DNA of 64,000 bases from Saccharibacillus qingshengii (GTDB taxonomy: Bacteria; Bacillota; Bacilli; Paenibacillales; Paenibacillaceae). Below the pieces are notes generated by a model. That model saw only the letters and a list, made by a program, of their open reading frames with translations. It made no database searches and was not told where the DNA came from. Shown here piece by piece: positions 25,405 to 35,265 of this stretch. The stretch is from positions 1 through 64,000 of the forward strand of contig NZ_JAAZWC010000001.1 in assembly GCF_013185195.1 (NCBI RefSeq). Direction: 5' to 3'. Each line of letters begins with the position of its first letter. The stretch's first letter is position 1. The translations under genes and the position numbers were made by a program.

Positions 25405-26286
25405 ATGAATCTCGAGCAGCGGCAAAAAGACCGGATCATGGACACGCTCGTCAACGTCGCTTTGTTTCTGATCCTGGTGTCCATGCTGTATCCGTTTTAT
25501 TACATTCTGATTCTGTCGTTCAATAAAGGGACCGATTCGCTGCTGGGCAGCATGTACTTCTGGCCCCGAAGCTTTACGTTTGAGAATTACTCCCAGTTTC
25601 TAAGCGATCCCGCCTGGTACAAAGCGTTCCTGGTTACGGTGGCCAGAACGGTCAGCGGCACGGTACTCGGCGTTCTGTTCACGTGCCTCGTCGCTTACGG
25701 ACTATCGCACCGCGATCTGCTGTTTCACAAAACATATTTTACGATCATCATTTTCGCCATGTATTTCTCGGGCGGCCTTATTCCCTACTACGTGGTGCTG
25801 CGTTCGATCGGTCTGCTGAACACCTTCGGCGTATACATTATTCCTTCGATGCTTAATACGTTTTTTCTGCTGATCGCCATTTCGTTTTTCCGGGACATCC
25901 CCGTTGAACTCAAAGAATCCGCCCATATGGACGGAGCGCGCGAACTGGTCGTGTTTTATCGCATTATCCTGCCGGTTTCGATGCCGCTGATTGCGACGAT
26001 GGGGCTGTTCGTCGGCGTCGGTCAATGGAATTCCTGGCTCGACTCCGCCTACTTTGTCCAATCGGAAGAATTGAGAACGCTTGCTTTTCGTATGATGGAA
26101 GTCATTAATAGAAGCAATGCGCCGATGGACGCGGTCGCGGCCGCCAACAGCGCTTCGGCAGGCGTGACCAGCTATTCGCTGCAGGTTGCGGCCATGGTGA
26201 TCTCCGTTGCTCCGATCGTCTGCGTCTATCCTTTTCTGCAAAAGTATTTCATTCAGGGTATCATGCTCGGCTCGGTCAAAGGCTGA
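25405..26286 (+). CDS. Carbohydrate ABC transporter permease, YtcP type
   Basis: Second CUT1 permease, 293 aa, six membrane segments, partner of the LplB-type protein upstream. The EAA loop is KESAHMDGARELVVFYRIILP, and the C-terminus KYFIQGIMLGSVKG is the standard end of this subfamily. The ribosome site AAAGGAGGGAGG precedes the start. It forms the channel of a di- or oligosaccharide importer together with the upstream permease and the downstream lipoprotein. Confidence 0.95.
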   Translation: MNLEQRQKDRIMDTLVNVALFLILVSMLYPFYYILILSFNKGTDSLLGSMYFWPRSFTFENYSQFLSDPAWYKAFLVTVARTVSGTVLGVLFTCLVAYGLSHRDLLFHKTYFTIIIFAMYFSGGLIPYYVVLRSIGLLNTFGVYIIPSMLNTFFLLIAISFFRDIPVELKESAHMDGARELVVFYRIILPVSMPLIATMGLFVGVGQWNSWLDSAYFVQSEELRTLAFRMMEVINRSNAPMDAVAAANSASAGVTSYSLQVAAMVISVAPIVCVYPFLQKYFIQGIMLGSVKG

Positions 26287-26352
26287 TCGGGCACACGGCG
26301 CCTGCGGTATCAAAGGCGAGAGTCATTTCTATACAATGGAGGGGTTAAGAAA

Positions 26353-27909
26353 ATGGACATGAAACGCTGCAAAAAATCGCTGTTGTTATCGCTGTCGGGT
26401 CTGCTGCTGCTTGCTCCGTTATCGGCCTGCGGCGGAGGGGGTACGCAGAAGAACGAAGCGGCTCCCCAAGCGCAGGCCGATGCGGACGGAGTCAAAGAAC
26501 TGACGCTGTTTATCGATGCGCCTTGGTATCCGGTCAAAGAATGGAAAGGCCCCGTTGCCGACAAGATTACGGAAAAAACAGGCGTCAAGCTGAAAGTCAC
26601 CGTCGCCACGGACGATAAGCAGCTTCCGCTGATGATCTCCTCGGGGGATCTTCCGGACCTCGTGTTTACCAACTCGAATATCGACCGGATGTCGGATTCC
26701 AAGCTGTCCTATCCCTGGAACGAACTGATCGGCCAGTACGCGCCCGATTTCAAGATCGATCCGACCCGGATCGCGATCCATACGATGGACGACGGGAACT
26801 TCTACACGGTGCGCAATTCGTTTGCGACGCAGGAAGAGATGGCCGCCAACAAATACGCGATCGGCAGCGACGGCAATCCCGGTATCGCCGTTCGGGAAGA
26901 CATCATGCAAGAACTCGGCAATCCTCCGATCAAATCGACCGACGATTTTATGAAGGTGTTGGGCATGGTGAAGTCGAAGTACCCGGATATGGTTCCGCTG
27001 ATTATGGACAAAGATTGGCTGGAACAGTATTTTTTGCAGCAGTTCGGCGTGGAAGCGCTGCTTGACGGTTGGTACGAACAGGGCGGCCAAGTCGATTACG
27101 CGATCCGGCAGCCGGAGATGCTCGAGTTCTTCAAATTCATGAATGAGCTGTATCGAAACGGATACGTGCTGGGAGAGAACTTCGCCTACACCAACGATCA
27201 GATCGACGACCAATATGCAACAAGCGGCAAAGCGTTCGCGCACAGCCATACCGTCAGTACGGCCGATACGGACAATATCAAGCTTGAAAAAGCCGGCCAG
27301 TCCTACCGTTTCACCATGCTGCCGAGCGCACTTTCCGAAAAGACGAAGATCGTCAGCACAGGACTTGGATTTGCCGGAACGTTTATTACGAAGAAAAACG
27401 CGGATCCCGAAGCTTCGATCAAGTTCCTGCAGTATCTGGCGAGTGACGAAGGCAAAAAGCTGACGATGTTCGGCGTGGAAGGCGAGCACTGGACCTGGAA
27501 TGAAAAAGGATACCCCGATTTGAAATACGATCCGTCCGACTCCGATTTCATCAACAAAAACGGAATCAAGTGGTGGTACCTGTACAACGACGGCGTGATG
27601 GAAGGGCTGCAGGGTTACGTGGAAGGCACGCAGAAGACCCAAGCGCTGATGCAAAGAAAAGAGATTACGGAGTACAAGCCGGAACTCGGTCTGATCCAGA
27701 CGCAGCCCGATTCGGGAGAGAAGACGACCAAGACCAAAATCGACGAAATGATCAAAAACGAAAAAGTGAAAATCTATCTGGCCGCTTCCGAAGAAGAGGC
27801 GGTTGCCAATTACGAGAAAATGATCGAAACCGCCGAATCGATCGGATTGAATAAGCTGGTCGATTGGGCGAACCGGATTTATCAGGATAAAAAAACACTG
27901 TTCGAATAG
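26353..27909 (+). CDS. Extracellular solute-binding lipoprotein (sugar)
   Basis: Ligand-binding component of the ABC importer, 518 aa. It has a lipoprotein signal peptide with lipobox LSAC (Cys about residue 25) followed by a Gly/Ala/Gln-rich linker. The mature part is the family 1-type periplasmic-binding fold (LplA-like) seen with LplB/YtcP permeases. A ribosome site GGAGGGG precedes the start. Context with GH43, GH31 and GH95 suggests it takes up plant-cell-wall oligosaccharides. A strong hairpin after the gene probably lets the binding protein accumulate relative to the sensor genes. Confidence 0.93.
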   Translation: MDMKRCKKSLLLSLSGLLLLAPLSACGGGGTQKNEAAPQAQADADGVKELTLFIDAPWYPVKEWKGPVADKITEKTGVKLKVTVATDDKQLPLMISSGDLPDLVFTNSNIDRMSDSKLSYPWNELIGQYAPDFKIDPTRIAIHTMDDGNFYTVRNSFATQEEMAANKYAIGSDGNPGIAVREDIMQELGNPPIKSTDDFMKVLGMVKSKYPDMVPLIMDKDWLEQYFLQQFGVEALLDGWYEQGGQVDYAIRQPEMLEFFKFMNELYRNGYVLGENFAYTNDQIDDQYATSGKAFAHSHTVSTADTDNIKLEKAGQSYRFTMLPSALSEKTKIVSTGLGFAGTFITKKNADPEASIKFLQYLASDEGKKLTMFGVEGEHWTWNEKGYPDLKYDPSDSDFINKNGIKWWYLYNDGVMEGLQGYVEGTQKTQALMQRKEITEYKPELGLIQTQPDSGEKTTKTKIDEMIKNEKVKIYLAASEEEAVANYEKMIETAESIGLNKLVDWANRIYQDKKTLFE

Positions 27910-27916
27910 GGTAGGG

Positions 27917-27940
27917 CCGGCAGGGAGAACTCCCTGCCGG
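27917..27940 (+). promoter_or_regulatory. Intercistronic hairpin after binding-protein gene
   Basis: Perfect 11-bp stem CCGGCAGGGAG / CTCCCTGCCGG with a two-base loop, with no T-run. It likely stabilises the upstream mRNA or partly attenuates transcription into the kinase gene. Confidence 0.65.
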
Positions 27941-27984
27941 ACTTTGCGGTTGAAGAAGCCCGGCGAGCGAGAGGAGAGCGGCCC

Positions 27985-29718
27985 ATGAGTATCATGCGCA
28001 AGATGATTCTTGGGTACATGCTCCTTATTTTTATTCCGGTCATCGGATTCGGGTATCTGTACTATGCGCAGACGTATCGGAATTTGACCGGGCAATTCGT
28101 GGAAAGCCGCCAGAAAGTGCTGGAGCAGGCGTATTCCAACCTGAAAACGGACTTTGCCCGGATTCAATCGGTGCATCGCATGATGCAGTACAACCCGTAC
28201 CTGACCGATTATCTGGACGGAGCCTACCCGGTAGAAGGGGAAAGCATCTATTCGTTTATCCGGTACATACGTCCCGTCTATGCCCAGTCGTATTTTGCCG
28301 ATCCGGCGATCCAGTCGCTTGCCGTCTACAAAATGAAGCAGGGCGTGTTCACCATAAGCGATTATTTTCTGGACATCGCCGAGCTGAATCCCGGCATTGC
28401 GGCGCAGGTGCAGGCGCTCAAGCCGGGCACGGGGATCTGGATCCGGCGCGAATCTGAACCCGAAGTTCCGGTGTGGAACTATTATCAATACCTGTACAAT
28501 GCCCAATATACGGAACGGATCGGTCTGCTGGAACTTCGGACAAACGGGACCTTGTTTAAACGATTTCAGGAAGCGGCGGGGATCGACGGGGATTGGAAAG
28601 CGGTTTTGCTGTCCGGGGACGGTGAGTTCGCAAGCGAAGCGGAGAACCTTGATCCGAAGATCGCGCAGCGGCTGGCCGGCGAAGGGAACGCTTTTTTTAT
28701 AGACGGAAAAACGATTGTGAATCAGGTGAAGCTTGAAGAATGGGGAGTCCGGTTGGTCGTGACCGGGCAGGTCGATCAAGTGTTCCGTTCGGTCAAAAGG
28801 CAGGAATTCGTGCTTCTGTCGCTGATCGGGTTCCTGCTTGCCGGATTATCCGCGATCTATTACATGCTGGCCTCCACTCTCACCAAAAGGATTCTCGCTT
28901 TGGCCAGCCATATGCGCACGCTGAGCGACGACAACCTGAAGCAGTACGTCATCGCAGCCGATGCCCCGCATGCCCAGGACGAAATCGGATTTTTGACCGT
29001 AACCTACAACTCCATGATCGAACGGATGGACGAGCTGATCAACAACGTGCATCGCGCCGAGCTGAGAAATAAAGAAGCCGCTTACAAAGTGCTCCAAGCC
29101 CAGATCAAACCGCACTTTTTGTACAACACGCTCGAAACGATCCGGATGCTCGCCGAGTCGAACAACGATCGGGAAGTGGCGGATATCTCCTATTGGTTCG
29201 GCAAATTGATGCGGTACAGTCTGTCTCCCCAAGACGATCAAACCGTACTCGCCCAAGAGATCGAGACGGTCGTTTTTTACCTGAATATTCATAAAATGCG
29301 GCTGCAGAACCGGCTTACGTACGAAATGGACATCAACGTGGATACGAAACGGATCGCTTGTCCCCGCTTCATCCTTCAGCCGCTCGTCGAAAACAGCATC
29401 GTTCACGGGGCGGCGTCCACGCTCAAGCCTGTTCATATCCAGCTGAGTGTCCGGGAGGTCGAAGACGAGATCCATATCCGGATCGCGGACAGCGGAAGCG
29501 GGATCGAAGCCGGGCGGCTGATTCGGCTGCAGACCGCGCTGGAACAGGCAGGCCTGTCCGATCCGCCTGGGCAAAGCGAGCAAAGTGTCGGCCTGATCAA
29601 TGTCAGCGAGCGGGTCAAGTCGTTTTTTGGCGGCCGTTCGAAGCTTGTGATCGACAGCCGCCAGGGAGAAGGAACGGTCTTGACTCTCCGAATCGAGAAA
29701 GGAGCGGAATACCCATGA
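27985..29718 (+). CDS. YesM-type sensor histidine kinase
   Basis: Sensor kinase of the His_kinase/HATPase YesM family, 577 aa. Two membrane segments (about 10-30 and 275-298) flank an extracellular sensing domain; a HAMP follows, then the phospho-acceptor H377 in QIKPHFLYNTLE and an ATPase domain (QPLVENSIVHG, DSGSGI). The ribosome site is GAGAGGAGAG. The last codon overlaps the response regulator as ATGA. It presumably senses the sugar-loaded binding protein or the sugar outside the cell and activates the neighbouring uptake and hydrolase genes. Confidence 0.95.
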   Translation: MSIMRKMILGYMLLIFIPVIGFGYLYYAQTYRNLTGQFVESRQKVLEQAYSNLKTDFARIQSVHRMMQYNPYLTDYLDGAYPVEGESIYSFIRYIRPVYAQSYFADPAIQSLAVYKMKQGVFTISDYFLDIAELNPGIAAQVQALKPGTGIWIRRESEPEVPVWNYYQYLYNAQYTERIGLLELRTNGTLFKRFQEAAGIDGDWKAVLLSGDGEFASEAENLDPKIAQRLAGEGNAFFIDGKTIVNQVKLEEWGVRLVVTGQVDQVFRSVKRQEFVLLSLIGFLLAGLSAIYYMLASTLTKRILALASHMRTLSDDNLKQYVIAADAPHAQDEIGFLTVTYNSMIERMDELINNVHRAELRNKEAAYKVLQAQIKPHFLYNTLETIRMLAESNNDREVADISYWFGKLMRYSLSPQDDQTVLAQEIETVVFYLNIHKMRLQNRLTYEMDINVDTKRIACPRFILQPLVENSIVHGAASTLKPVHIQLSVREVEDEIHIRIADSGSGIEAGRLIRLQTALEQAGLSDPPGQSEQSVGLINVSERVKSFFGGRSKLVIDSRQGEGTVLTLRIEKGAEYP

Positions 29719-30449
29719 AACTGTTGATCGTCGACGACGAACCGATCATTCTGCGGGGCCTGGTCAAAGTCGTTCAGGACGCGGCTTCGATCGGAAGCGA
29801 AGTGCGTTCGGCCGGCAATGCCTATGAAGCGATCGAAGTGATGAAAGCGTATATGCCCGATGTCACGGTGACCGATCTACATATGCCCGAACGCAGCGGA
29901 TTCGATCTGATGCGGGAAGCCAAAGAGGTGGGACTGTGCGAGCGGTTCATCGTGCTGACCGGACACGACGATTTCGAGTACGTACGCAGGGCGCTCCGCT
30001 GCGGGGTAGTCGACTATTTGCTGAAGCCGCTCGATAAGGACGAGATTTCGGGCATCCTGAAAAATATCGAGAGCCTCCTGCCCACCGATCCGGATACGGA
30101 AGGAACCCGCCATACGAAACGTATTCTGGCGTATATCCGGGAACATTACATGAACGATCTGTCGCTCGATCATCTGGCCGATCTGATGGACCTGCATCCC
30201 GGATATATCAGCAGTTTGTTCAAAAAAGAAATCGGCGACACCTTCGTCAACTATCTCAACGCCTATCGGATCAAAGAAGCGCAGAAGCTGCTGAAGACGC
30301 ACCGGCATCTGTCGACCCAGGAAATCGGCTGCCGCGTCGGCATCGAGAGCAAACATTATTTCAATAAAGTATTCAAAAAGTACGCGGGTGTCACGCCGGG
30401 ATCTTACCGGGAAGAACAAGGCAGCGGCACCGCCGCCGACGGGCCTTAA
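29715..30449 (+). CDS. YesN-type AraC-family response regulator (short)
   Basis: Response regulator of 244 aa: receiver (acidic pair DDE at 8-10, phospho-acceptor Asp in VTVTDLHMPERSG, LTGHDDF, LKPLD) joined directly to an AraC double helix-turn-helix (about 140-235, LDHLADLMDLHPGYISSLFKK). It lacks the roughly 250-residue middle region of the two long YesN proteins encoded at 43118 and 46458. The start is fixed by the ATGA overlap with the kinase. It is predicted to activate the transporter and hydrolase genes around it. Confidence 0.94.
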   Translation: MKLLIVDDEPIILRGLVKVVQDAASIGSEVRSAGNAYEAIEVMKAYMPDVTVTDLHMPERSGFDLMREAKEVGLCERFIVLTGHDDFEYVRRALRCGVVDYLLKPLDKDEISGILKNIESLLPTDPDTEGTRHTKRILAYIREHYMNDLSLDHLADLMDLHPGYISSLFKKEIGDTFVNYLNAYRIKEAQKLLKTHRHLSTQEIGCRVGIESKHYFNKVFKKYAGVTPGSYREEQGSGTAADGP

Positions 30450-30518
30450 GCGATTCGCCGGCTGCCAACGTGTCCCTTCTTCGCGGCATCGGTACGTTCA
30501 TAACGAGACGAGAGGATT

Positions 30519-32975
30519 GTGATCGCTTTGAAACTTTTGACTTATGCAAGAGATCCGGAAGGCCTGTTCGTGGAAACTTCGGCCGGAAAGCTGCATATCG
30601 AATTTCGCACGCCGTCCTCCGTCCGAATTCGGTATACGAAGGAAGCTGCTTTCCATAACCGGCCCAGTCTGATGGTTGTCGAGCGTCCCAAGCAGCATGT
30701 ACCCTGGACGCTGTCCGAGCAGGATTCGCATGTGGTGGTCGCGGCCGGCAAGTTCAGCATCCGCATCGATAAGGCCACCTGCGCTTTTACCTATCGGGCG
30801 GCCGACGGAACGCTGCTCGCGCAGGAACCGCCGCGCGGCGGCAAAACGCTGGAAGAGACCGACGTGTACCGGACGGTGTTTGACGGTGATCCGGCCCAAA
30901 CGCAAACCCGGTACGGAGCGGACGGCTTAAGGGCCGAGGCTCAGCAAACGGGGCAGGTATTCGACCGCAAAGCGTACCGCACGAAGCTGGAATTTGTATG
31001 GCAGGAAGGCGAAGCGCTGTACGGCCTTGGCTCACATGAAGAAGGCATGATGAATTTGCGGGGCAAGCACCAGTATCTGTACCAACAAAACCTCAAAGCG
31101 GTCGTTCCGGTGCTGCTGTCTTCCCACGGATACGGGATTCTGGTCGATTCCTATTCGTATCTGAACTTTCGCGACGATGCGTTCGGTTCATACCTATGGA
31201 CCGATACGGACGACGAAATGGAGTTTTATTGGATCTATGGACCGGAGTTCGATCAGATCGTAGGCGAAATTCGCGGGTTGACGGGAGATGCGCCGATGCT
31301 GCCCAAGTGGACGTACGGTTATATCCAGTCGAAAGAACGCTACGTGTCGGCCGAGGAGCTGCTGGCTGTCGCGGGGGAATATCGCAGCCGGAAGCTGCCT
31401 CTGGACGGGATCGTGCTGGATTGGCAGTCGTGGACAGGTTCGTTATGGGGCCAAAAATCGCTGGATCCGGAACGTTTCCCGGACCCGGCCGGATTGGCGG
31501 AGGCGCTGCATGCGATGAACGTCAAATGGATGGTCTCGATCTGGCCGAATATGAGCGTGGGCGGGGACAATCACCGGGAAATGGACGAAAACGGATTTTT
31601 GCTCGGGAACGGATCGACCTACGACGCTTTTGACGAAGAAGCCCGCAGACTGTACTGGAAGCAGAGCCGGGAAGGACTGTTCGCCCAAGGGGTCGATGCC
31701 TGGTGGTGCGACTGCACGGAGCCGTTCGAAGCGGACTGGAAAGGGGCGGTGAAGCCGGAACCCGAGGAGCGCATGCGGCTCAATACCGCGGAGAGCAAGC
31801 GGTATCTCGATCCCGAGTTCATCAATGCTTATTCGCTTCTGCATGCCAAAGGCATCTATGAAGGGCAGCGAGGCGAGAGCGAAGACAAGCGGGTCGTGAA
31901 CCTGACCCGCTCCGCTTACGGCGGCCAGCATCGTTACGCCACGATCACGTGGTCCGGAGACACGTCCGCCAACTGGGAGACGCTGCGCAGCCAGATCGCG
32001 GACGGACTCAATTTCTGCTTGACCGGCTCGCCTTATTGGACGCTGGATATCGGTGCTTTTTTTGTCCGCAATGATCCTTCGCTCTGGTTCTGGAACGGCG
32101 ATTACGCTCAGGGCAGCAAGGACTTGGGGTATCGCGAGCTGTATGTGCGCTGGTTCCAGCTTGGCGCGTTCCTGCCGATGTTCCGTGCGCACGGAACCGA
32201 CACGCCGAGAGAAATCTGGCAGTTCGGAAGCTCCGGTGAACCGGTATACGATATTTTGGCGAAATACTTGAAACTTCGTTATACGCTTATGCCGTACCTG
32301 TATTCGCATGCCGGACAGATCGCCCGCCGCCGGTATACGCTGCTGCGCGCGCTGGTGTTCGATTACCGCAGCGATCCGCTTGTACACAACATTGGCGACC
32401 AGTTCATGTTCGGATCCGCTTTTCTTGTCGCGCCCGTCACGATGCCTATGTATTATGGGCCAGATTCGATGGAACTCCGGGGCATAAGGAAATCGCGCAG
32501 CGTCTATCTGCCCCGCGGCGAATGGTATGACTACTGGAATGAAGAACGGATCGAAGGAGGACGAACCCTCGAAGCAGCCGCGGATCTGGCCACGCTTCCG
32601 CTGTTCGTGCGCGCGGGTTCTATCGTACCGACCGGAAGCAATCAGCAGTATGCGGACGACCGGACCGATTCGCTTGTGACCCTGAACGTCTATCCCGGAA
32701 CGGACGCTTCCTTTATCTTGTACGAAGACGCGGGCGACGGGTATGCGTACGAGCGCGGCGAATTTGCCGAGATCGAACTCAAATGGTCCGAATCCGAGCG
32801 CCAACTGACGATCGGAGCGCGGGTAGGACGTTATGAAGGGGTGAACGATTCCCGTTCGTTCCTCGTACGGATCGTAGGCCGGAGCGGTTCCCGAACCGTC
32901 GATTACACCGGTGATGCTGTCGTGATTGCCGATCAAGACAGACTGCTCGGCACCGCCGGGGAGGAGCGCCGATGA
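30519..32975 (+). CDS. Glycoside hydrolase family 31 (alpha-xylosidase/alpha-glucosidase type)
   Basis: Retaining alpha-glycosidase, 818 aa, no signal peptide. The nucleophile is D398 in WWCDCTEP and the acid/base D481 in WSGDTSANW; the N-terminal mutarotase-like beta-domain and the C-terminal beta-domains match GH31. Cysteines round the nucleophile and neighbouring GH95/GH35 genes favour an alpha-xylosidase acting on xyloglucan oligosaccharides, but alpha-glucosidase is possible. The start is uncertain: GTG 30519 has GAGAGG three bases upstream, TTG 30528 lies twelve bases after it. It overlaps the GH95 start by four bases, so the two are co-translated. Confidence 0.92.
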   Translation: MIALKLLTYARDPEGLFVETSAGKLHIEFRTPSSVRIRYTKEAAFHNRPSLMVVERPKQHVPWTLSEQDSHVVVAAGKFSIRIDKATCAFTYRAADGTLLAQEPPRGGKTLEETDVYRTVFDGDPAQTQTRYGADGLRAEAQQTGQVFDRKAYRTKLEFVWQEGEALYGLGSHEEGMMNLRGKHQYLYQQNLKAVVPVLLSSHGYGILVDSYSYLNFRDDAFGSYLWTDTDDEMEFYWIYGPEFDQIVGEIRGLTGDAPMLPKWTYGYIQSKERYVSAEELLAVAGEYRSRKLPLDGIVLDWQSWTGSLWGQKSLDPERFPDPAGLAEALHAMNVKWMVSIWPNMSVGGDNHREMDENGFLLGNGSTYDAFDEEARRLYWKQSREGLFAQGVDAWWCDCTEPFEADWKGAVKPEPEERMRLNTAESKRYLDPEFINAYSLLHAKGIYEGQRGESEDKRVVNLTRSAYGGQHRYATITWSGDTSANWETLRSQIADGLNFCLTGSPYWTLDIGAFFVRNDPSLWFWNGDYAQGSKDLGYRELYVRWFQLGAFLPMFRAHGTDTPREIWQFGSSGEPVYDILAKYLKLRYTLMPYLYSHAGQIARRRYTLLRALVFDYRSDPLVHNIGDQFMFGSAFLVAPVTMPMYYGPDSMELRGIRKSRSVYLPRGEWYDYWNEERIEGGRTLEAAADLATLPLFVRAGSIVPTGSNQQYADDRTDSLVTLNVYPGTDASFILYEDAGDGYAYERGEFAEIELKWSESERQLTIGARVGRYEGVNDSRSFLVRIVGRSGSRTVDYTGDAVVIADQDRLLGTAGEERR

Positions 32976-35221
32976 CGAATGCAGCGGGCAGGCGCCTATG
33001 GTACGCACAGCCGGCGCAGGAATGGAACGAAGCGCTGCCGATCGGCTGCGGCAGGCTCGGCGCCATGATTTTTGGACGCCCCGCGGAAGAGCGGCTCCAG
33101 CTGAACGAAGACTCCGTCTGGTACGGAGGTCCGCGCGACCGCAACAACCCGGATGCTTTGGCTTATCTGCCCGCCGTTCGGCAGTTGATCGGGGAAGGAC
33201 GTCTGCGGGAAGCGGAAGAGCTGGCCTCGATGTCGATGGCCGGCATGCCCGAAGCCCAGCGGCATTATCTGCCGCTTGGCGATCTGCGGCTGTCGTTCGG
33301 CGGCCATGACGAACCGGTCGAAGCGTATCTGCGCGAACTGGATCTGGAAAACGGGGTATGCCGGGTCCGCTACCGGATCGGCGAGGTGGAGTACACGCGG
33401 GAGCACTTCGCAAGCTATCCCGGTCAGGCGATCGTGATCCGGCTGTCGGCAAGCCGGCGAGGCGCGCTGTCTTTCAAAGCGCGGTTCGACCGCGGGTCCT
33501 GGAGAGCGATGGAGCGGACGGACCCTTGGCGGAGCTGCGGACTTGCCATGCGCGGGCACTGCGGCGGGGAGGGAGGCCGTTCGTTTGCCGCCGTGCTCCG
33601 GGCGAACGTCGAAGACGGCGAATGCCGCACGATCGGCGAGCATATGGTGGTGGAGGGCGCAAGCTCCGTCACGCTGCTGCTTGCCGCCGGAACGACTTTC
33701 CGCCATCTTGATCCGGAACAAGAAGCCAAAGACCGGTTGGACGAACTCTGGCAGATTCCCTACGCACGGCTGCTTGCCCGTCATACGGCCGATTACCGCA
33801 GCTTGTACGCGCGTACGGAACTGCGGCTGCCGGAAGATTCCTCTTGGGATCACCTGCCGACCGACGAAAGGCTGAAGCGGTTCGGCGCAGGGCAGGACGA
33901 TCACGGACTGCTCGCGGATTATTTCCAGTACGGACGGTATCTGCTGATCGCTTCCAGCCGGCCGGGTTCGCTGCCGGCGAACCTGCAGGGGATCTGGAAC
34001 GACAGTTTCAGTCCGGCCTGGGACAGCAAGTTTACGATCAACATCAATACGCAGATGAATTATTGGCATGCCGAAACCTGCAATCTGGCGGAATGCCACG
34101 AGCCGCTGTTCGATCTCATCGAACGGATGCGCGAACCCGGACGGGTTACGGCCCAATCCATGTACGGCTGCCGGGGGTTTACCGCCCACCACAATACGGA
34201 TATCTGGGCGGACACCGCTCCCCAGGATACGTACGTGCCGGCTTCGTTCTGGCCGCTTGGCGCAGCCTGGTTGTGTCTGCATCTGTGGGAACATTATCGC
34301 TTCGGCCAGGACGCGCATTTTCTGGCGGAGCGGTACGAAACGTTGAAGGAAGCCGCGGTCTTCCTGCTGGATTATCTGACGGAAGACGAGAGCGGCCGAC
34401 TTGTCACGTGTCCTTCGGTATCGCCCGAAAATACGTACCTGCTCCCCGGCGGCGAATCCGGCGTGCTGTGCACGGGCGCCAGCATGGACAGTCAAATCAT
34501 CGGGTCGCTGTTCGAAGCCTGTCTCGCAGCCGGAGAAACGCTGGAGATCGACGCCTCTTTCCGGGCCGAATTATCCGCGGCACTTGCGCGGCTGCCCAAG
34601 CCGCAGATCGGCCGATACGGGCAGATTCAGGAATGGCTGGAAGACTACGAAGAAGCGGAGCCGGGCCACCGCCATATTTCCCATTTGTTCGCCCTGTATC
34701 CGGGAGACGCGATCGACGCGCAGCGCACGCCGGAACTTGCCGCGGCGGCCCGAACGACACTCGAACGCAGACTCGCCGGCGGAGGCGGACATACCGGTTG
34801 GAGCCGGGCCTGGATCGTCAATTTCTGGGCCCGGCTGCGTGACGGCGAACAGGCTTACGCCAACGTCCGGGCTCTGCTTGCCAAGTCCACGCTGCCCAAT
34901 CTGTTCGACAATCATCCTCCGTTTCAGATCGACGGGAATTTCGGAGGCGCGACCGGAATTGCCGAGATGCTGCTGCAGAGCCGCATCGGCGAAATCGCGC
35001 TGCTCCCCGCGCTGCCTTCGGCTTGGCACGAAGGAAGCGTACGGGGACTGAGGGCGAGAGGCGGATATACCCTCGATTTCGTCTGGGCGGCGCGCCAAAT
35101 TACGACAGTCACCGTCACCTGCTCCTCGGGCGGCTTCTGCCGCCTGGAAGGCCCGGGGCTTGCCGCAGTGACGTTTGAAGGGGAAGCCGGGCGCACGTAC
35201 AGGTTCGGCCGGGAATCCTGA
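32972..35221 (+). CDS. Glycoside hydrolase family 95 (alpha-L-fucosidase/galactosidase)
   Basis: An inverting alpha-L-fucosidase-type enzyme, 749 aa, cytoplasmic. It starts with the N-terminal domain WYAQPAQEWNEALPIGCGRL, followed by an (alpha/alpha)6 barrel with NINTQMNYWHAETCNLAECH and the HHNTDIW segment (H406, H407, N408) typical of the GH95 active site. Family members remove terminal alpha-1,2-linked L-fucose or L-galactose, both found on xyloglucan side chains. The ATGA overlap with the GH31 gene means the two enzymes are made together. The gene ends at a bidirectional terminator. Confidence 0.93.
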   Translation: MTNAAGRRLWYAQPAQEWNEALPIGCGRLGAMIFGRPAEERLQLNEDSVWYGGPRDRNNPDALAYLPAVRQLIGEGRLREAEELASMSMAGMPEAQRHYLPLGDLRLSFGGHDEPVEAYLRELDLENGVCRVRYRIGEVEYTREHFASYPGQAIVIRLSASRRGALSFKARFDRGSWRAMERTDPWRSCGLAMRGHCGGEGGRSFAAVLRANVEDGECRTIGEHMVVEGASSVTLLLAAGTTFRHLDPEQEAKDRLDELWQIPYARLLARHTADYRSLYARTELRLPEDSSWDHLPTDERLKRFGAGQDDHGLLADYFQYGRYLLIASSRPGSLPANLQGIWNDSFSPAWDSKFTININTQMNYWHAETCNLAECHEPLFDLIERMREPGRVTAQSMYGCRGFTAHHNTDIWADTAPQDTYVPASFWPLGAAWLCLHLWEHYRFGQDAHFLAERYETLKEAAVFLLDYLTEDESGRLVTCPSVSPENTYLLPGGESGVLCTGASMDSQIIGSLFEACLAAGETLEIDASFRAELSAALARLPKPQIGRYGQIQEWLEDYEEAEPGHRHISHLFALYPGDAIDAQRTPELAAAARTTLERRLAGGGGHTGWSRAWIVNFWARLRDGEQAYANVRALLAKSTLPNLFDNHPPFQIDGNFGGATGIAEMLLQSRIGEIALLPALPSAWHEGSVRGLRARGGYTLDFVWAARQITTVTVTCSSGGFCRLEGPGLAAVTFEGEAGRTYRFGRES

Positions 35222-35226
35222 AGCCG

Positions 35227-35265
35227 AAAAAGGAGAGTCGCGCGGGATCAGCGGCTCTCCTTTTT
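35227..35265. terminator. Bidirectional terminator
   Basis: AAAAAGGAGAG / CTCTCCTTTTT with a GC-rich loop; T-runs on both strands. It lies between convergent GH95 and acyltransferase genes and overlaps the stop of the latter. Confidence 0.85.

Noticed and set aside
26419-28779. 786-aa open frame on the minus strand
   Set aside because: It lies antisense to the clearly conserved binding-protein and YesM genes and has no ribosome site or recognisable domain; long antisense frames are common in GC-rich coding DNA.
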